Shown here: positions 1 to 8,400 of the stretch, piece after piece | Numbering within the stretch: the stretch's first letter is position 1 | Layout: each line of letters opens with the position of its first letter | Notes under the pieces: generated by a model | What the model saw: only the letters and a program-made list of their open reading frames with translations | What the model was told of the DNA's origin: nothing | The model's database searches: none | Source of the DNA: DASXMT01 sp963781305 | GTDB lineage: Bacteria > Actinomycetota > Acidimicrobiia > Acidimicrobiales > RAAP-2 | NCBI GenBank assembly: GCA_963781305.1 | Contig: CAWAFL010000001.1 | Location: 186,001-250,000, forward strand | Direction: 5' to 3' | Length of the DNA: 64,000 bases | Made by a program: the position numbers and the translations under genes

Positions 1-326
1 GCTGCCAACGCGATATGCGTGACGCCCGCCCTGCCTACCCACTGGACTGCGGGGAAGCGCGCCAGCTTCAGCCACAGCCGATCTCCGTCGAGTGCGTCCT
101 CATCCATCAACATCGGTCCGTAAGATTTGGCGATGCACGAGGTCACGAGGCGGTCAGACTCGAGGTGAGCGTGGGTGCCAGTATAGCCGTATCCGAAGAG
201 ACCATCGTCCGTGCCGATCTTGACCCCGACAATTCCCCAGTGGGTGATCCTATGAGTTGAGTCCGAGATCGATGGGACGTTCACCGGGGCGTGCAGAATG
301 AAGGGCTCGACGGAAGTGATTTTCAT
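1..326 (-). CDS. Enolase-superfamily (mandelate racemase/muconate lactonizing) enzyme, N-terminal part
   Basis: The minus strand is open from an ATG at 326 to the window edge, giving about 108 residues that begin MKITSVEPFILHAPV and continue through a capping-domain pattern (GIVGVKIGTDDGLFGYGYTG, then a DGDRLWLKL helix). This is the typical N-terminal domain of MR/MLE sugar-acid dehydratases or cycloisomerases; the catalytic barrel lies outside the window. The start sits 8 bases after the stop of the sugar-binding protein gene, so the two probably form a catabolic operon for a sugar or sugar acid. The substrate cannot be told from this part. The gene is cut by the window end, not by a mutation. 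Confidence 0.8.
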   Translation of the reverse strand, partial: MKITSVEPFILHAPVNVPSISDSTHRITHWGIVGVKIGTDDGLFGYGYTGTHAHLESDRLVTSCIAKSYGPMLMDEDALDGDRLWLKLARFPAVQWVGRAGVTHIALA

Positions 327-334
327 GTGGTGAC

Positions 335-1050
335 CTAGCGAATGGATTGCTTGCTGAGTTGGCGAACCAGTTCGACGTTTTGGCGATCGACGATCGCAGC
401 ACCAGCGTCCAGAGATGACGGCATGAGGCCGAACCGCCGGTAGAGAGCCAGTTGCACGATTGGATAGAAGCCCTGAGCATAGGGCTGTTGATCGACGACG
501 CAGTCGAGATGTCCCTCGGCGATAAGGTCGACGATCCCGGGCGACAGATCGAAGCCCGCCGCATAAATGCCGTGCTTCTGACCCGCCCTGGCTACTATCC
601 CAGCAGCCTCGGTGTCCGGCTGTCCGGTGCCAATGATTGCGCGGACGCCCAAACGGAATACTGCTTGGGCGGGAATCTCGGCGCCCTTCGCTGGGGCGCG
701 CCCGGTGATGACACGTGTGAAAACGACGCTTCGCGATGCGAGGCCTGCCTCAACCCCTGCTGCTCGCTCTTCCAGTGCCCCCACCCCGTCGTCATGCATT
801 GCGACGATGATGTGTTCGCCATCGGCAACAGACGCCGCAGCGCGACGTCCCAGGACCGTGCCGGCGGCAAAGAAGTCCTGCATGATGTAGCTGAGATTGC
901 CGCTGCCGGTTTTGGCCGCGTCGATGTTGAAGGCGACCACCGGCACGCCAGCAGTGCCCGCTTCGGCGATAACCCCTGCCAGGGCGGTGGGGTGAAAAAC
1001 ATTCAGCCCGATGCCGTCGATGCCATCGTCGACGGCAGATCGAGATGCGT
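335..1050 (-). pseudogene. 5'-truncated periplasmic sugar-binding protein (ABC transporter, Peripla_BP type)
   Basis: About 235 residues match the C-terminal two thirds of a LacI/ribose-binding-type solute-binding protein: DDGIDGIGLNVFHPTALAG, then GVPVVAFNID, then VGALEERAAG, then a closing region with GFDLSPGIVDLIAEGHLDC and QQPYAQGFYP. The reading frame stays open to 1270, but upstream of about 1050 the translation (acidic, Gln-rich) is merely the complement of the next plus-strand genes. The signal peptide and first ~100 residues are therefore missing. Normal family length is about 320-350 residues. The gene probably fed the downstream enolase-superfamily enzyme with substrate. A rearrangement or a mis-join at about 1035-1058 explains the loss. 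Confidence 0.7.
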
Positions 1051-1057
1051 CGCGCTG

Positions 1058-1216
1058 ATGGCGCTGGCGGCTTGGCTGGGTGGCTTGCTGCTGCTGCTGG
1101 CCGTCATCTTCGCAGGCGTGGGCTTCGCCCTCCACGTATTGTGGATCGTCGCCGTCATCTTCTTCGTAGCCTGGCTCGTAGGTCTGGCCTTCGGAAAGGG
1201 CAGCCGACGGGCCTAG
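1058..1216 (+). CDS. Small hydrophobic membrane protein, 52 aa
   Basis: From ATG 1058 the product is nearly all hydrophobic, with two likely membrane segments (LGGLLLLLAVIFAGVGFAL and VLWIVAVIFFVAWLVGLAF) and a short basic end (GKGSRRA). The pattern AGVGFALHVLWIVAV matches a family of ~50-residue hydrophobic proteins common in actinomycetes, function unknown. No clear ribosome binding site is seen. The start lies only a few bases from the point where the opposite-strand binding-protein gene loses homology, so the original promoter may have been lost. It is followed after 2 bases by the ferredoxin-like gene, suggesting co-translation. Confidence 0.6.
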   Translation: MALAAWLGGLLLLLAVIFAGVGFALHVLWIVAVIFFVAWLVGLAFGKGSRRA

Positions 1217-1218
1217 CA

Positions 1219-1521
1219 GTGGCCGATCCTGTCGCCTATGTCTGTCACGGGAAGAAGTGCTCCCGGGCATGCGATCACGATGCTCTCATCCGAGCTCTGT
1301 GCAAGCAGGCCGAGGTCCGCCTGGTGCAGTGTCAGAAGATCTGCCACGGGTCGGTCGTCCTTGCTCCACTTGACGGCAAGCTCGAGTGGTTCGAGCGGAT
1401 CGACACACCCAAGTCCTGTGTGGACATGAAGCATGCGGTGGTGGCCGGGACCCGGAAGAAGCTGCCGCCCAGATTGAAGAAGCGCCGGCTCAAGAAACGA
1501 TCTGGTTCGGCGCCGCGATAG
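1219..1521 (+). CDS. Thioredoxin-like [2Fe-2S] ferredoxin domain protein, 100 aa
   Basis: Starting at GTG 1219, two bases after the previous stop, the protein reads VADPVAYVCHGKKCSRAC and later QCQKICHGSVV followed by GKLEWFERI. The cysteine pairs CHGKKC and CQKIC with a central alpha/beta stretch are typical of the (2Fe-2S) ferredoxin family with a thioredoxin fold, related to NuoE-like domains. It is probably a cytoplasmic electron carrier or sulfur-binding protein of unknown partner. The C-terminal 25 residues are strongly basic (KKLPPRLKKRRLKKRSG), an unusual tail that could bind nucleic acid or membrane. The longer frame upstream overlaps the hydrophobic gene and was rejected. Confidence 0.7.
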   Translation: MADPVAYVCHGKKCSRACDHDALIRALCKQAEVRLVQCQKICHGSVVLAPLDGKLEWFERIDTPKSCVDMKHAVVAGTRKKLPPRLKKRRLKKRSGSAPR

Positions 1522-1739
1522 ACGGAGTCCTGTTCCTTTGACAGGTTCCGACGGCGGATTGCCATCGCCAGGTGCTCGGGCAACGGGCAACCGATGGGCT
1601 CACCGAGGGTCCGGGGGAACCGAAGTGAGTAGGCGTGATGCCTGAGGACCAGTTCAGCTTCTTCGAAATCGAGCTCGCCGCCGGCACCGGACTCGACCGG
1701 GCCCTGGAGCTGCCGGTGTGACTCGTTCGTGGACACCTC

Positions 1740-1876
1740 GGGGACTGCTGAGCCGCACAGGGTAGGGCGGCGGGGACTGCTGAGCCGCACAGGGTAGGGG
1801 CGGCGGGGACTGCTGAGCCGCACAGGGCAGGGGCGGCGGGGACTGCTGAGCCGCACAGGGCAGGGGCGGCGGGGAC
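1740..1876. repeat. Tandem repeat, about 33-bp unit x 4
   Basis: Four near-identical units of 32-33 bp, each beginning ggggactgctgagccgcac, follow one another directly with no spacers, then a fifth unit breaks off after 6 bases. Only T/C and one G-length difference separate them. The array lies about 40 bp upstream of the oxidoreductase start. From 1522 to 1739 I see no convincing gene, only a 27-codon open frame from 1638. Confidence 0.9.
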
Positions 1877-1918
1877 ATGGTATGAAAGTTCGCACCGTCA
1901 CCAGAAGGGGGAGTCACT

Positions 1919-3061
1919 ATGGAGTTCGGGTACTTCGCACAGGTCTTCGTGCCAGACAAGGTGGCAGAGACCACACCTGGGTACGAGCAACGGCGCCTCC
2001 TCGACAACCTCGAGCTTTCCATCAGGGCCGAGGGGTTCGGGTTCAAGTACGTCTGGGCGTCCGAGCACCACTTCCTCCGCGAGTACTCGCATATGTCCGC
2101 TCCGGAGGTGTTCCTGGCCAGCGTGGCCTCGCGCACGGAGCGGATCCACCTAGGGTCGGCGATCTTCAACATCACTGCGCCGGTGAACCACCCCGTTCGC
2201 ACCGCCGAGCGCGCCGCCATGCTCGACAACCTGTCGAACGGCCGCTTCGAGCTGGGCACCGGGCGCGGGTCGTCGACCACCGAGATGTTCGGCTTCGGGA
2301 TCCCCGAGATCGACTACTCCAAGGTCCTGTGGGACGAAGCGATCCGGGAGATCCCCAAGATGTGGCGGGACGGGTTCTACTCATACGAGGGTGAATCTTT
2401 CTCCGTGCCACCTCGGGAGATCTTCCCCAAGCCGGTCGCTCGCCCCCATCCACCCATGTGGGTGGCGTGCGGCAACCCCCCGACGTTCGAGAAGGCCGGC
2501 CGGATGGGTCTCGGGGTGCTCTGCTTCACGGTCGGAGCCCCATCGGAACTTGCCAAACTGATCGAGGTGTACAAGAAGGCGGTGGAGAAGGCCGAGCCGG
2601 TCGGCGACTTCGTGAATGACAACGTGATGTGCGTGAGCCATCTCACATGCATGCCCGACCGCGACGAGGCCTTCGAGCTCAACACTCGGATCGACATGCG
2701 CTTGTACCAGAGCCTCGTCTACCGATGGCTCAACACCTTCCCCAAGCCCGCGGGCGTGCCCGATTGGCCGGCTGTCATGCCCGAGCCCACCCTGGATGAG
2801 ATCAGACAGCAAGTCGAGGCCGGGATCATCGCCGTCGGCAACCCGGACGACTGCGCCCAGGTGTGCCAGCAGTACGAAAACGCCGGGGCCGACCAGCTGG
2901 TGGTCAGCCCCATGACCACGACCATGCCCTTCGAAACGGCAGTCGAGAGCATGAAGCTCTTCGGCCAGGAGGTCATCCCCCGCTTCGACACCGATCCGAC
3001 GTTCCGCTCCGACCGCATGAGGGAAGCGGCAGTGAGCGCTGGGGGCGGATCCGTCGGCTGA
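1919..3061 (+). CDS. LLM-class (luciferase-like) flavin-dependent oxidoreductase
   Basis: The 380-residue product starts MEFGYFAQVFVPDKV and has the luciferase-like TIM-barrel pattern: FGFKYVWASEHHF near residue 45, SRTERIHLGSAI near 75, AAMLDNLSNGRFELGTGRG near 105, and MWVACGNPPT in the middle. Such enzymes use FMN or F420 for oxygenation or hydride transfer. The SEHHF motif and full length indicate an intact enzyme. A purine-rich site (agaaggggga) sits just before the ATG. It heads a same-strand group with an SDR and an EthD-like protein, a combination expected for degradation of a hydrophobic or terpenoid-like compound. The substrate is unknown. Confidence 0.88.
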   Translation: MEFGYFAQVFVPDKVAETTPGYEQRRLLDNLELSIRAEGFGFKYVWASEHHFLREYSHMSAPEVFLASVASRTERIHLGSAIFNITAPVNHPVRTAERAAMLDNLSNGRFELGTGRGSSTTEMFGFGIPEIDYSKVLWDEAIREIPKMWRDGFYSYEGESFSVPPREIFPKPVARPHPPMWVACGNPPTFEKAGRMGLGVLCFTVGAPSELAKLIEVYKKAVEKAEPVGDFVNDNVMCVSHLTCMPDRDEAFELNTRIDMRLYQSLVYRWLNTFPKPAGVPDWPAVMPEPTLDEIRQQVEAGIIAVGNPDDCAQVCQQYENAGADQLVVSPMTTTMPFETAVESMKLFGQEVIPRFDTDPTFRSDRMREAAVSAGGGSVG

Positions 3062-3070
3062 GCGGGGAAC

Positions 3071-3146
3071 TGTCAGCTGAGTGGAGACCGTCCCCTACAT
3101 GGGGGCCGTCAGCTACATGGGGGCCGTCAGCTAAGTGGGACCGTCG
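3071..3146. repeat. Short tandem repeats, about 21-bp unit
   Basis: Between the oxidoreductase stop and the SDR start the phrase ctacatgggggccgtcag occurs twice in tandem, flanked by two degenerate versions (gtcagctgagtgg, gtcagctaagtgg). It fills almost the whole gap and ends about 14 bp before the SDR start. Confidence 0.8.
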
Positions 3147-3159
3147 GGGAGGATTCGAT

Positions 3160-3873
3160 ATGAGAGAGCTCGATGGCATGGTGGTCATGATCACCGGTGC
3201 CGGCAGTGGCATCGGCCAGGCGTTGGCCCGGGGCTTCGCGTCCGATGGAGCCTCGGTGGTTGGATGTGATCTACCGGTCAACGTGGCCGCGGCCGAAGAG
3301 GTGTGCGACCTCGTGGTTGCCGCTGATGTGACCAAGCCGGAGGAACTCGACGCCTGGGCCCAGATGGCCGTTGAGCACGTCGGCCATATCGACGTCGCCG
3401 TGGCCAACGCAGGGATCTCCCGACGTGGTTCGGTGGAGGATGGCGATCTGGACGACGTGGCCGCCGTGTACGGAGTCAACGTGTTCGGGGTGCTCCACAC
3501 CCTTCGAGCCGTCCTGGGGCCGATGCGACAACAGGGTCACGGCCGATTGATTGCCGTGTCATCGCGCACGGCCGAGTTCTGCCCCGGCGGGGGCGTGGCC
3601 TACTCCTCCTCCAAGGCCGCCGTACTGGCCATCGTGCGTTCGTTGGCCCACGAACTGGCCGGTACGGACATTCTGGCCAACTGCATGTTCCCCGGCATCT
3701 GCCGGACGGCCATGAACCCCGACGCCGGCCAGGACCCGGCATTGGCCTATCCCACCGCCCGGCTCCTGGCCACGCTGCCGCCCGGTGGACCCAGTGGACG
3801 AACCTTCGCCGATGCCGAGGAGTACCCCATCTACTCCGAGTTCGCAGCCGACACCAAGCCCCCGCTGGGCTGA
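3160..3873 (+). CDS. Short-chain dehydrogenase/reductase (SDR), 237 aa
   Basis: ATG 3160 follows a gggagg site at 3147-3152. The product begins MRELDGMVVMITGAGSGIGQ, giving the TGxxxGIG cofactor motif at residues 12-18, then the NAG motif (VANAGIS), SSRTAEF with the catalytic serine region, and YSSSKAAV with the catalytic Tyr-Lys pair. It is a classical NAD(P)-dependent SDR, slightly short at the C-terminus. It lies between a luciferase-like oxidoreductase and an EthD-like protein on the same strand and probably oxidises or reduces an alcohol/ketone intermediate of the same pathway. An in-frame opening upstream covers the repeat region and is not expected to be translated. Confidence 0.87.
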   Translation: MRELDGMVVMITGAGSGIGQALARGFASDGASVVGCDLPVNVAAAEEVCDLVVAADVTKPEELDAWAQMAVEHVGHIDVAVANAGISRRGSVEDGDLDDVAAVYGVNVFGVLHTLRAVLGPMRQQGHGRLIAVSSRTAEFCPGGGVAYSSSKAAVLAIVRSLAHELAGTDILANCMFPGICRTAMNPDAGQDPALAYPTARLLATLPPGGPSGRTFADAEEYPIYSEFAADTKPPLG

Positions 3874-3926
3874 CCCGACTGGCTGAAAGACTGCACGAGG
3901 AACGATTCGGAAGCACAAGGAACGTA

Positions 3927-3964
3927 CAGGGGAACGACAAATGGAACAGGGGGAACGACCAATG
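3927..3964 (+). promoter_or_regulatory. Duplicated ribosome-binding-site/start module
   Basis: Two almost identical 20-21-bp units, acaggggaacgacaaatgg and acagggggaacgaccaatgg, stand in tandem. Each carries its own GGGGA-type ribosome binding site and its own ATG (3941 and 3962), both in the same frame. The duplication adds exactly seven codons, so the downstream gene has two nearly equivalent starts. Confidence 0.75.
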
Positions 3965-4765
3965 GACGACTATCCAGTGAAGATCGGCAACATGCTCTTC
4001 ACCATGGTGGACCCGCACCATGGCTATGAGGTGGCCTATAACCGCTGGTACGAACGAGACCACTTCTATGCCGGCTGCCTCATCTTCCCGGGCCTGTTCG
4101 CCGGCCGGCGGTGGGTGGCGCCTCGTCGGCTCAAGGACCTCAGGTTTCCGGAGGCCACCCCGTTCGCCGAGCCCTATGACGCCGGGTCCTTCCTCTCCAT
4201 CTATTGGCGGCACCAGGGCATGGAGAATGCGGGACAGGACTGGGATGGCCCCAGCGTCTTCTGGCTCTACGAGAACGGTCGGGGCTTCAACGAGCGGACC
4301 CACGCCCACACGGCGAACTACGACTTCATGAGCGTCGCCTACAAGAACGAGGACGGGGTGCCCATCGAGCTGGCGCTCGACCATGACTACGCCGGATTGG
4401 CCGTGGTCGTGACCGAGCCGGCCGACGGGGTGTCATCGGAACAGCTGCTGGCCTGGCTGGAGGAGACCGCCGCTCCGTCGCTGCTGGCCCACCAGGGCCC
4501 CGACGCCATCGCCTCGTGGACCCTGAACGAGCAATTCCGATCGTCCAACCGCCGGGAGTCCCCCATGTCCCTCGGAACCACGGGCGGGGACGAGAACCGC
4601 GTCCTGCAGCTGTGCTTTCTCACCGAGGAGCCGGATCGGTGTTGGGACGCCTTCCGACAGTACGGCGACGACATCGACGGTGGCGGTGCCGGACGGGTGA
4701 CCTTTGCCGCCCCGTTCCTTCCCACCGTCATCGGCACGGATAGCTACTTAGACCAACTCTGGTGA
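3962..4765 (+). CDS. Conserved hypothetical protein, EthD/dimeric alpha-beta-barrel type
   Basis: The protein starts MDDYPVKIGNMLFTMVDP and contains VAYNRWYERDHFYAGCLIFP near residue 25, a pattern of actinobacterial proteins found beside luciferase-like oxidoreductases and SDRs, with a weak ferredoxin-like repeat in the second half (AVVVTEPADGVSSEQLLAWL; VLQLCFLTEEPDRCW). I recognise the family only as conserved and EthD-like. A role in degradation of hydrophobic compounds is inference from context. The alternative start at 3941 adds seven residues, and each ATG has its own binding site. No signal peptide or membrane segment is seen. Confidence 0.7.
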   Translation: MDDYPVKIGNMLFTMVDPHHGYEVAYNRWYERDHFYAGCLIFPGLFAGRRWVAPRRLKDLRFPEATPFAEPYDAGSFLSIYWRHQGMENAGQDWDGPSVFWLYENGRGFNERTHAHTANYDFMSVAYKNEDGVPIELALDHDYAGLAVVVTEPADGVSSEQLLAWLEETAAPSLLAHQGPDAIASWTLNEQFRSSNRRESPMSLGTTGGDENRVLQLCFLTEEPDRCWDAFRQYGDDIDGGGAGRVTFAAPFLPTVIGTDSYLDQLW

Positions 4766-4840
4766 CCTGAGCACGGGCCGAACCGAGGGAGCCCTTGGCT
4801 AACTGATGCGGCACTGGGCTTCCTGAGGTGGCCCTGAGCT

Positions 4841-4922
4841 GTCCGAGCCCCCTGACCTGGAACTGGGCCCGCTGGCCCCGACCGGAACTGGGCTCCTTGC
4901 CCTGGCCGGAACTGGGTCCCGT
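4841..4922. repeat. Interspersed short repeats in the 4766-4943 gap
   Basis: The phrase ggaactggg followed by a C-rich word occurs three times at roughly 25-bp spacing. Otherwise the 180-bp gap has no gene. Confidence 0.6.
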
Positions 4923-4943
4923 CTCCGTGCCTTGACCAGAATG

Positions 4944-4958
4944 GTTCGACGGGCGAAC
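4944..4958. promoter_or_regulatory. Inverted repeat, likely MarR operator
   Basis: gttcg-acggg-cgaac is a 5-bp inverted repeat separated by 5 bp, placed 20 bp before the MarR start, where a MarR dimer would autoregulate. The half-site flanks also nearly match (T before, A after). Confidence 0.5.
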
Positions 4959-4978
4959 TAAGTCATTATCCTGTCGAT

Positions 4979-5470
4979 GTGAACTCTCCGATGAAGGCAA
5001 CCCCGGCCTCGAGCCCCGAGGACCGGGTACAGCCCACCGACGAATCGCTGGCAGTGGAGGCGGTTCGGGCCCTGGCGCGGGCGTCGCGCCAGCTCGAGCG
5101 GGCCTCAGGCGAGCTCAACCTCGCCCACTACCGAGTGCTGTCGGCTATCGCCTCAGGTGACGAGCGGGCCTCGCGGATCGCCGCCCGACTGGCCATCGGC
5201 AAGCCGACGGTGAGCGCCACGGTAGAGGCGCTGTGCCACCGGGGCCTCCTGGTCCGCTCCCGGGGGGATGACGACCAGCGAGTGGCCGTTCTCCGCCTCA
5301 CCCCTGAGGGGAAGATGGTCCTGAAACGGGTAGAGGCAGCGATGGTCGAGCGCATCACCGATCTCGGCGACCGGACGCCCGACGGCGAGCAGCTCCTTCG
5401 CTCCCTGGTATGGATGGGCACGGCCATCGACGAGGCGGTGGCCCAACGTCACCGCCAGGGTCGCCTATGA
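4979..5470 (+). CDS. MarR-family transcriptional regulator
   Basis: The 163-residue protein has the MarR winged-helix core: LNLAHYRVLSAIASGDERAS, then IAARLAIGKPTVSATVEAL as the recognition region, then RGLLVRSRGDDDQRVAVLRL as the wing with the conserved DxR pattern, and a C-terminal dimerisation helix. GTG 4979 or ATG 4991 can start it. Its stop overlaps the start of the ABC exporter (ATGA at 5467-5470), so the two are translationally coupled. This points to a repressor of the efflux gene, relieved by a ligand of the exporter. An inverted repeat upstream is the likely operator. Confidence 0.85.
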   Translation: MNSPMKATPASSPEDRVQPTDESLAVEAVRALARASRQLERASGELNLAHYRVLSAIASGDERASRIAARLAIGKPTVSATVEALCHRGLLVRSRGDDDQRVAVLRLTPEGKMVLKRVEAAMVERITDLGDRTPDGEQLLRSLVWMGTAIDEAVAQRHRQGRL

Positions 5471-8400
5471 ACCGAAATGACTCCGCGCCGACGCTGAACC
5501 CGACCTCAGCTCCGACAGAGTCACAGCAGTCGCAGCCGTCAGAGCAGTCGAAGCAGTCGGCGCCGATGCCGGACCCGACGTCGGCGCCGAAGTCCCATTG
5601 GGTCCGTCGGCTGTGGGGCTACATGCTCCGCCACCGGCGCGACATGGTGCTCTCCCTCGCTGGGGCCGTACTGGGTAGCGCGTGTTTGACTCTGGTCCCC
5701 CTGGTCGAACGACAGATCGTCGACGGGGTGATCCTCAGCCATCAGTCGGCGCTGTGGCCGTGGCTCGTGCTCCTCATCGTCTTGGCCGGCGCGGCGTTCG
5801 GGTGCGCCTATCTCCGACGCTACCGAGGGGGCCGGGTGGCGCTCGCCGTGCAATACGACATGCGCAACGACATGCATGACCACCTCCAGTCGATGGACTT
5901 CGACAACCTGGACCGGATGCCAACCGGACAGCTGGTGGCTCGGGCCAACTCCGACTCGACCCTGGTGCAGGGACTCCTCAGCTTCTTCCCCATCATGAGC
6001 GGCAACGTGCTCCTGATGCTGCTCTCGCTCGGCGTCATGATCTACCTGTCGCCGCTGTTGGCCACCGTGAGCGTCATCGTGGCTCCCGCTCTGCTACTCA
6101 TCTCGTACCGCATGCGGTGGCGGATCTTCCCGGCCACCTGGGACGGGCAGCAACGCGAGGGCGACGTGGCCCAGATCGTGGACGAAGACGTCAACGGCGT
6201 CCGAGTGGTCAAGGCCTTCGGCCAGGAGCACCGCGAGCTCGAGCGGGTCTCCGACGCCTCGGTGAAGCTCTATGGCTCTCAGATGCGAGCCGTCCGGCTC
6301 CAGTCGCGATACCAGCCCCTCCTCGAGGCCATACCCACCATCGGCCAGGTCGCCATCCTCGCCTTTGGCGGTTGGCTCGCCCTGCACCACGAGATCACCC
6401 TCGGCACCTTCCTTGCCTTCTCCACCTACATCGCCCAATTGATGTCCCCCGCCCGCCAGCTCGCGGGAGTGCTCACCATCGGTCAGCAGGCGCGAGCGGG
6501 CGTGGAGCGCATCTTCCAGCTGCTCGATCTGAAGCCCGCCATTGCCGACGACCCCGATGCCGTCGATCTACCCACTCTGCGGGGGGCGATCGATTTCTCC
6601 GACGTCCACTTTGCCTACGGCAACGGGCACCCTGTACTTCAAGGGCTCGATCTACACATTGCTCCGGGCGAGCGGCTGGCCATCGTGGGCCCGAGCGGCA
6701 GCGGCAAATCGACCACGGCCATGCTGGTATCCCGGTTCTACGACCCCGATCAGGGTGTCGTCATGGTGGACGGGCATGACGTGCGCGACGTCTCGTTGCA
6801 CTCACTGCGTCGCCAAGTGGGCGTGGTGTTCGAGGAAAGCTTTCTCTTCTCCGACACCGTGCGCGCCAACATCGCCTACGGGCGCCCTGAGGCCACCGAT
6901 GCGGAGATCGAGGCGGCGGCCCGGGCCACCGAGGCGCACCAGTTCATCGAGAACCTCCCCCGCGGCTACGAAACCGTCGTGGGGGAACGGGGATTGACCC
7001 TCTCGGGCGGGCAGCGACAGCGCATCTGTCTCGCCCGCGCCATCCTCTACGACCCGCGAATCCTGATCCTCGACGACGCCACCAGCGCGGTGGACGCCCG
7101 GGTGGAAGAGTCCATTCACAACGCCCTCCGCCAGATCATGCTCGACCGGACCACCCTGCTCATCGCCCACCGACGCTCCACGCTCCACCTGGCCGACCGC
7201 ATCGCCGTCATGGAGCACGGACGGGTGCTCGAACACGGGACTCACGACGAGCTGTTCGCGAGCAGCGCCACCTATCGGACCCTCCTCTCCGGACTCGAGG
7301 AGGAAGACGCCGAACAGGTCGGCGACAGCATCGAGGCGCTTGCCGCCCTCGGCTCGCCGACCGGGAGCGACGGCACCACCGAGTCGGCATGGTCTGAAAA
7401 CGGGCACATAGGCGCAAGGGACGGACATGCTGGCCCGTCCCTTGGCGCCCCGAGCCTCGGCCCCGGACTCGGTGGTGGCAGCGGCGGCGGGTGGCGCCGC
7501 AATCTGGCCCCCACCCCCGAGCTCCTCGCCCGGGTGGCCTCGTTGCGCCCGGTCAGGGACTTCCCCACCGTGGATGTGGCCGAGGAGTCCCGGCACGACC
7601 GCCGGTTCAACCTGAGACGGCTGCTCAAGGAGTTCCGCAAGCCGCTGCTCATCGGCCTCGTCCTGGTCGTCCTCGACGCACTGGCTTCCATTGCCGGCCC
7701 TCTCCTGGTCAAGACGGGCATCGACAATGGCGTCTCGGCCGGATCGGTTGCCGTGCTGTTCGCGGCGTCGGCAATCTACCTGGTCATCACGTTGGCCGAC
7801 CTGCTCGACGAGATCGGCGAGACCTTCGTCACCGGCCGGGCTGCTCAGCGGATCATGCTGTCGCTCCGGATACGAATCTGGGCCCAGCTCCAGCGCCTCT
7901 CTCTCGACTACTACGAGGGCGAGATGGCCGGTCGGATCATGACGCGGATGACCACCGATGTCGATCAGTTCGAATCGCTCATCGAGAACGGCCTGCTCTC
8001 CGCGCTGGTCTCGATCGTCACCTTCGTAGGCGTCGGTGCCGCCCTGGTGCTGATCAATACCGAGCTCGGCCTGTGCACGTTGGCGGTCGTGGTGCCCCTG
8101 GCCATCGCCACCGTGATCTTCCGCCGGAGAGCATCGCGTCTCTACGATCTGTCCCGGGAGCGCATCGCCATCGTCAATGCCGACTTCCAAGAGAGCCTCT
8201 CAGGAGTGCGAGAAGCGCAGGCCTTCGTCCACGAGAAGGAGACGCGGCGGCGCTTCCATGGCTTGGGCCATGATTACCTGGACTCGCGGGTGGCGGCCCA
8301 GCGCCTGGTGGCCACGTACTTTCCCTTCGTCCAGTTCCTCTCGGCGGGAGCCGACGCCATCGTGCTGGGAGTGGGTGCCGGACTGATCGCCAGCGGCCAT

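Noticed and set aside
452..1216. Long plus-strand frame through 452-1057
   Set aside because: Its first 200 codons are the complement of the binding-protein gene; only the last 52 codons look like a protein.
1740..1876. CRISPR array at 1.74 kb (and at 9.48 kb)
   Set aside because: Units abut without spacers and no cas genes are present.
4932..4969. Sigma-70 promoter before marR (ttgacc ... cattat)
   Set aside because: Spacing of about 26 bp is too long to call.
6802..8190. 462-codon minus-strand frame inside the ABC exporter
   Set aside because: Low-complexity, charged translation antisense to a clear ABC transporter; a GC-skew shadow.
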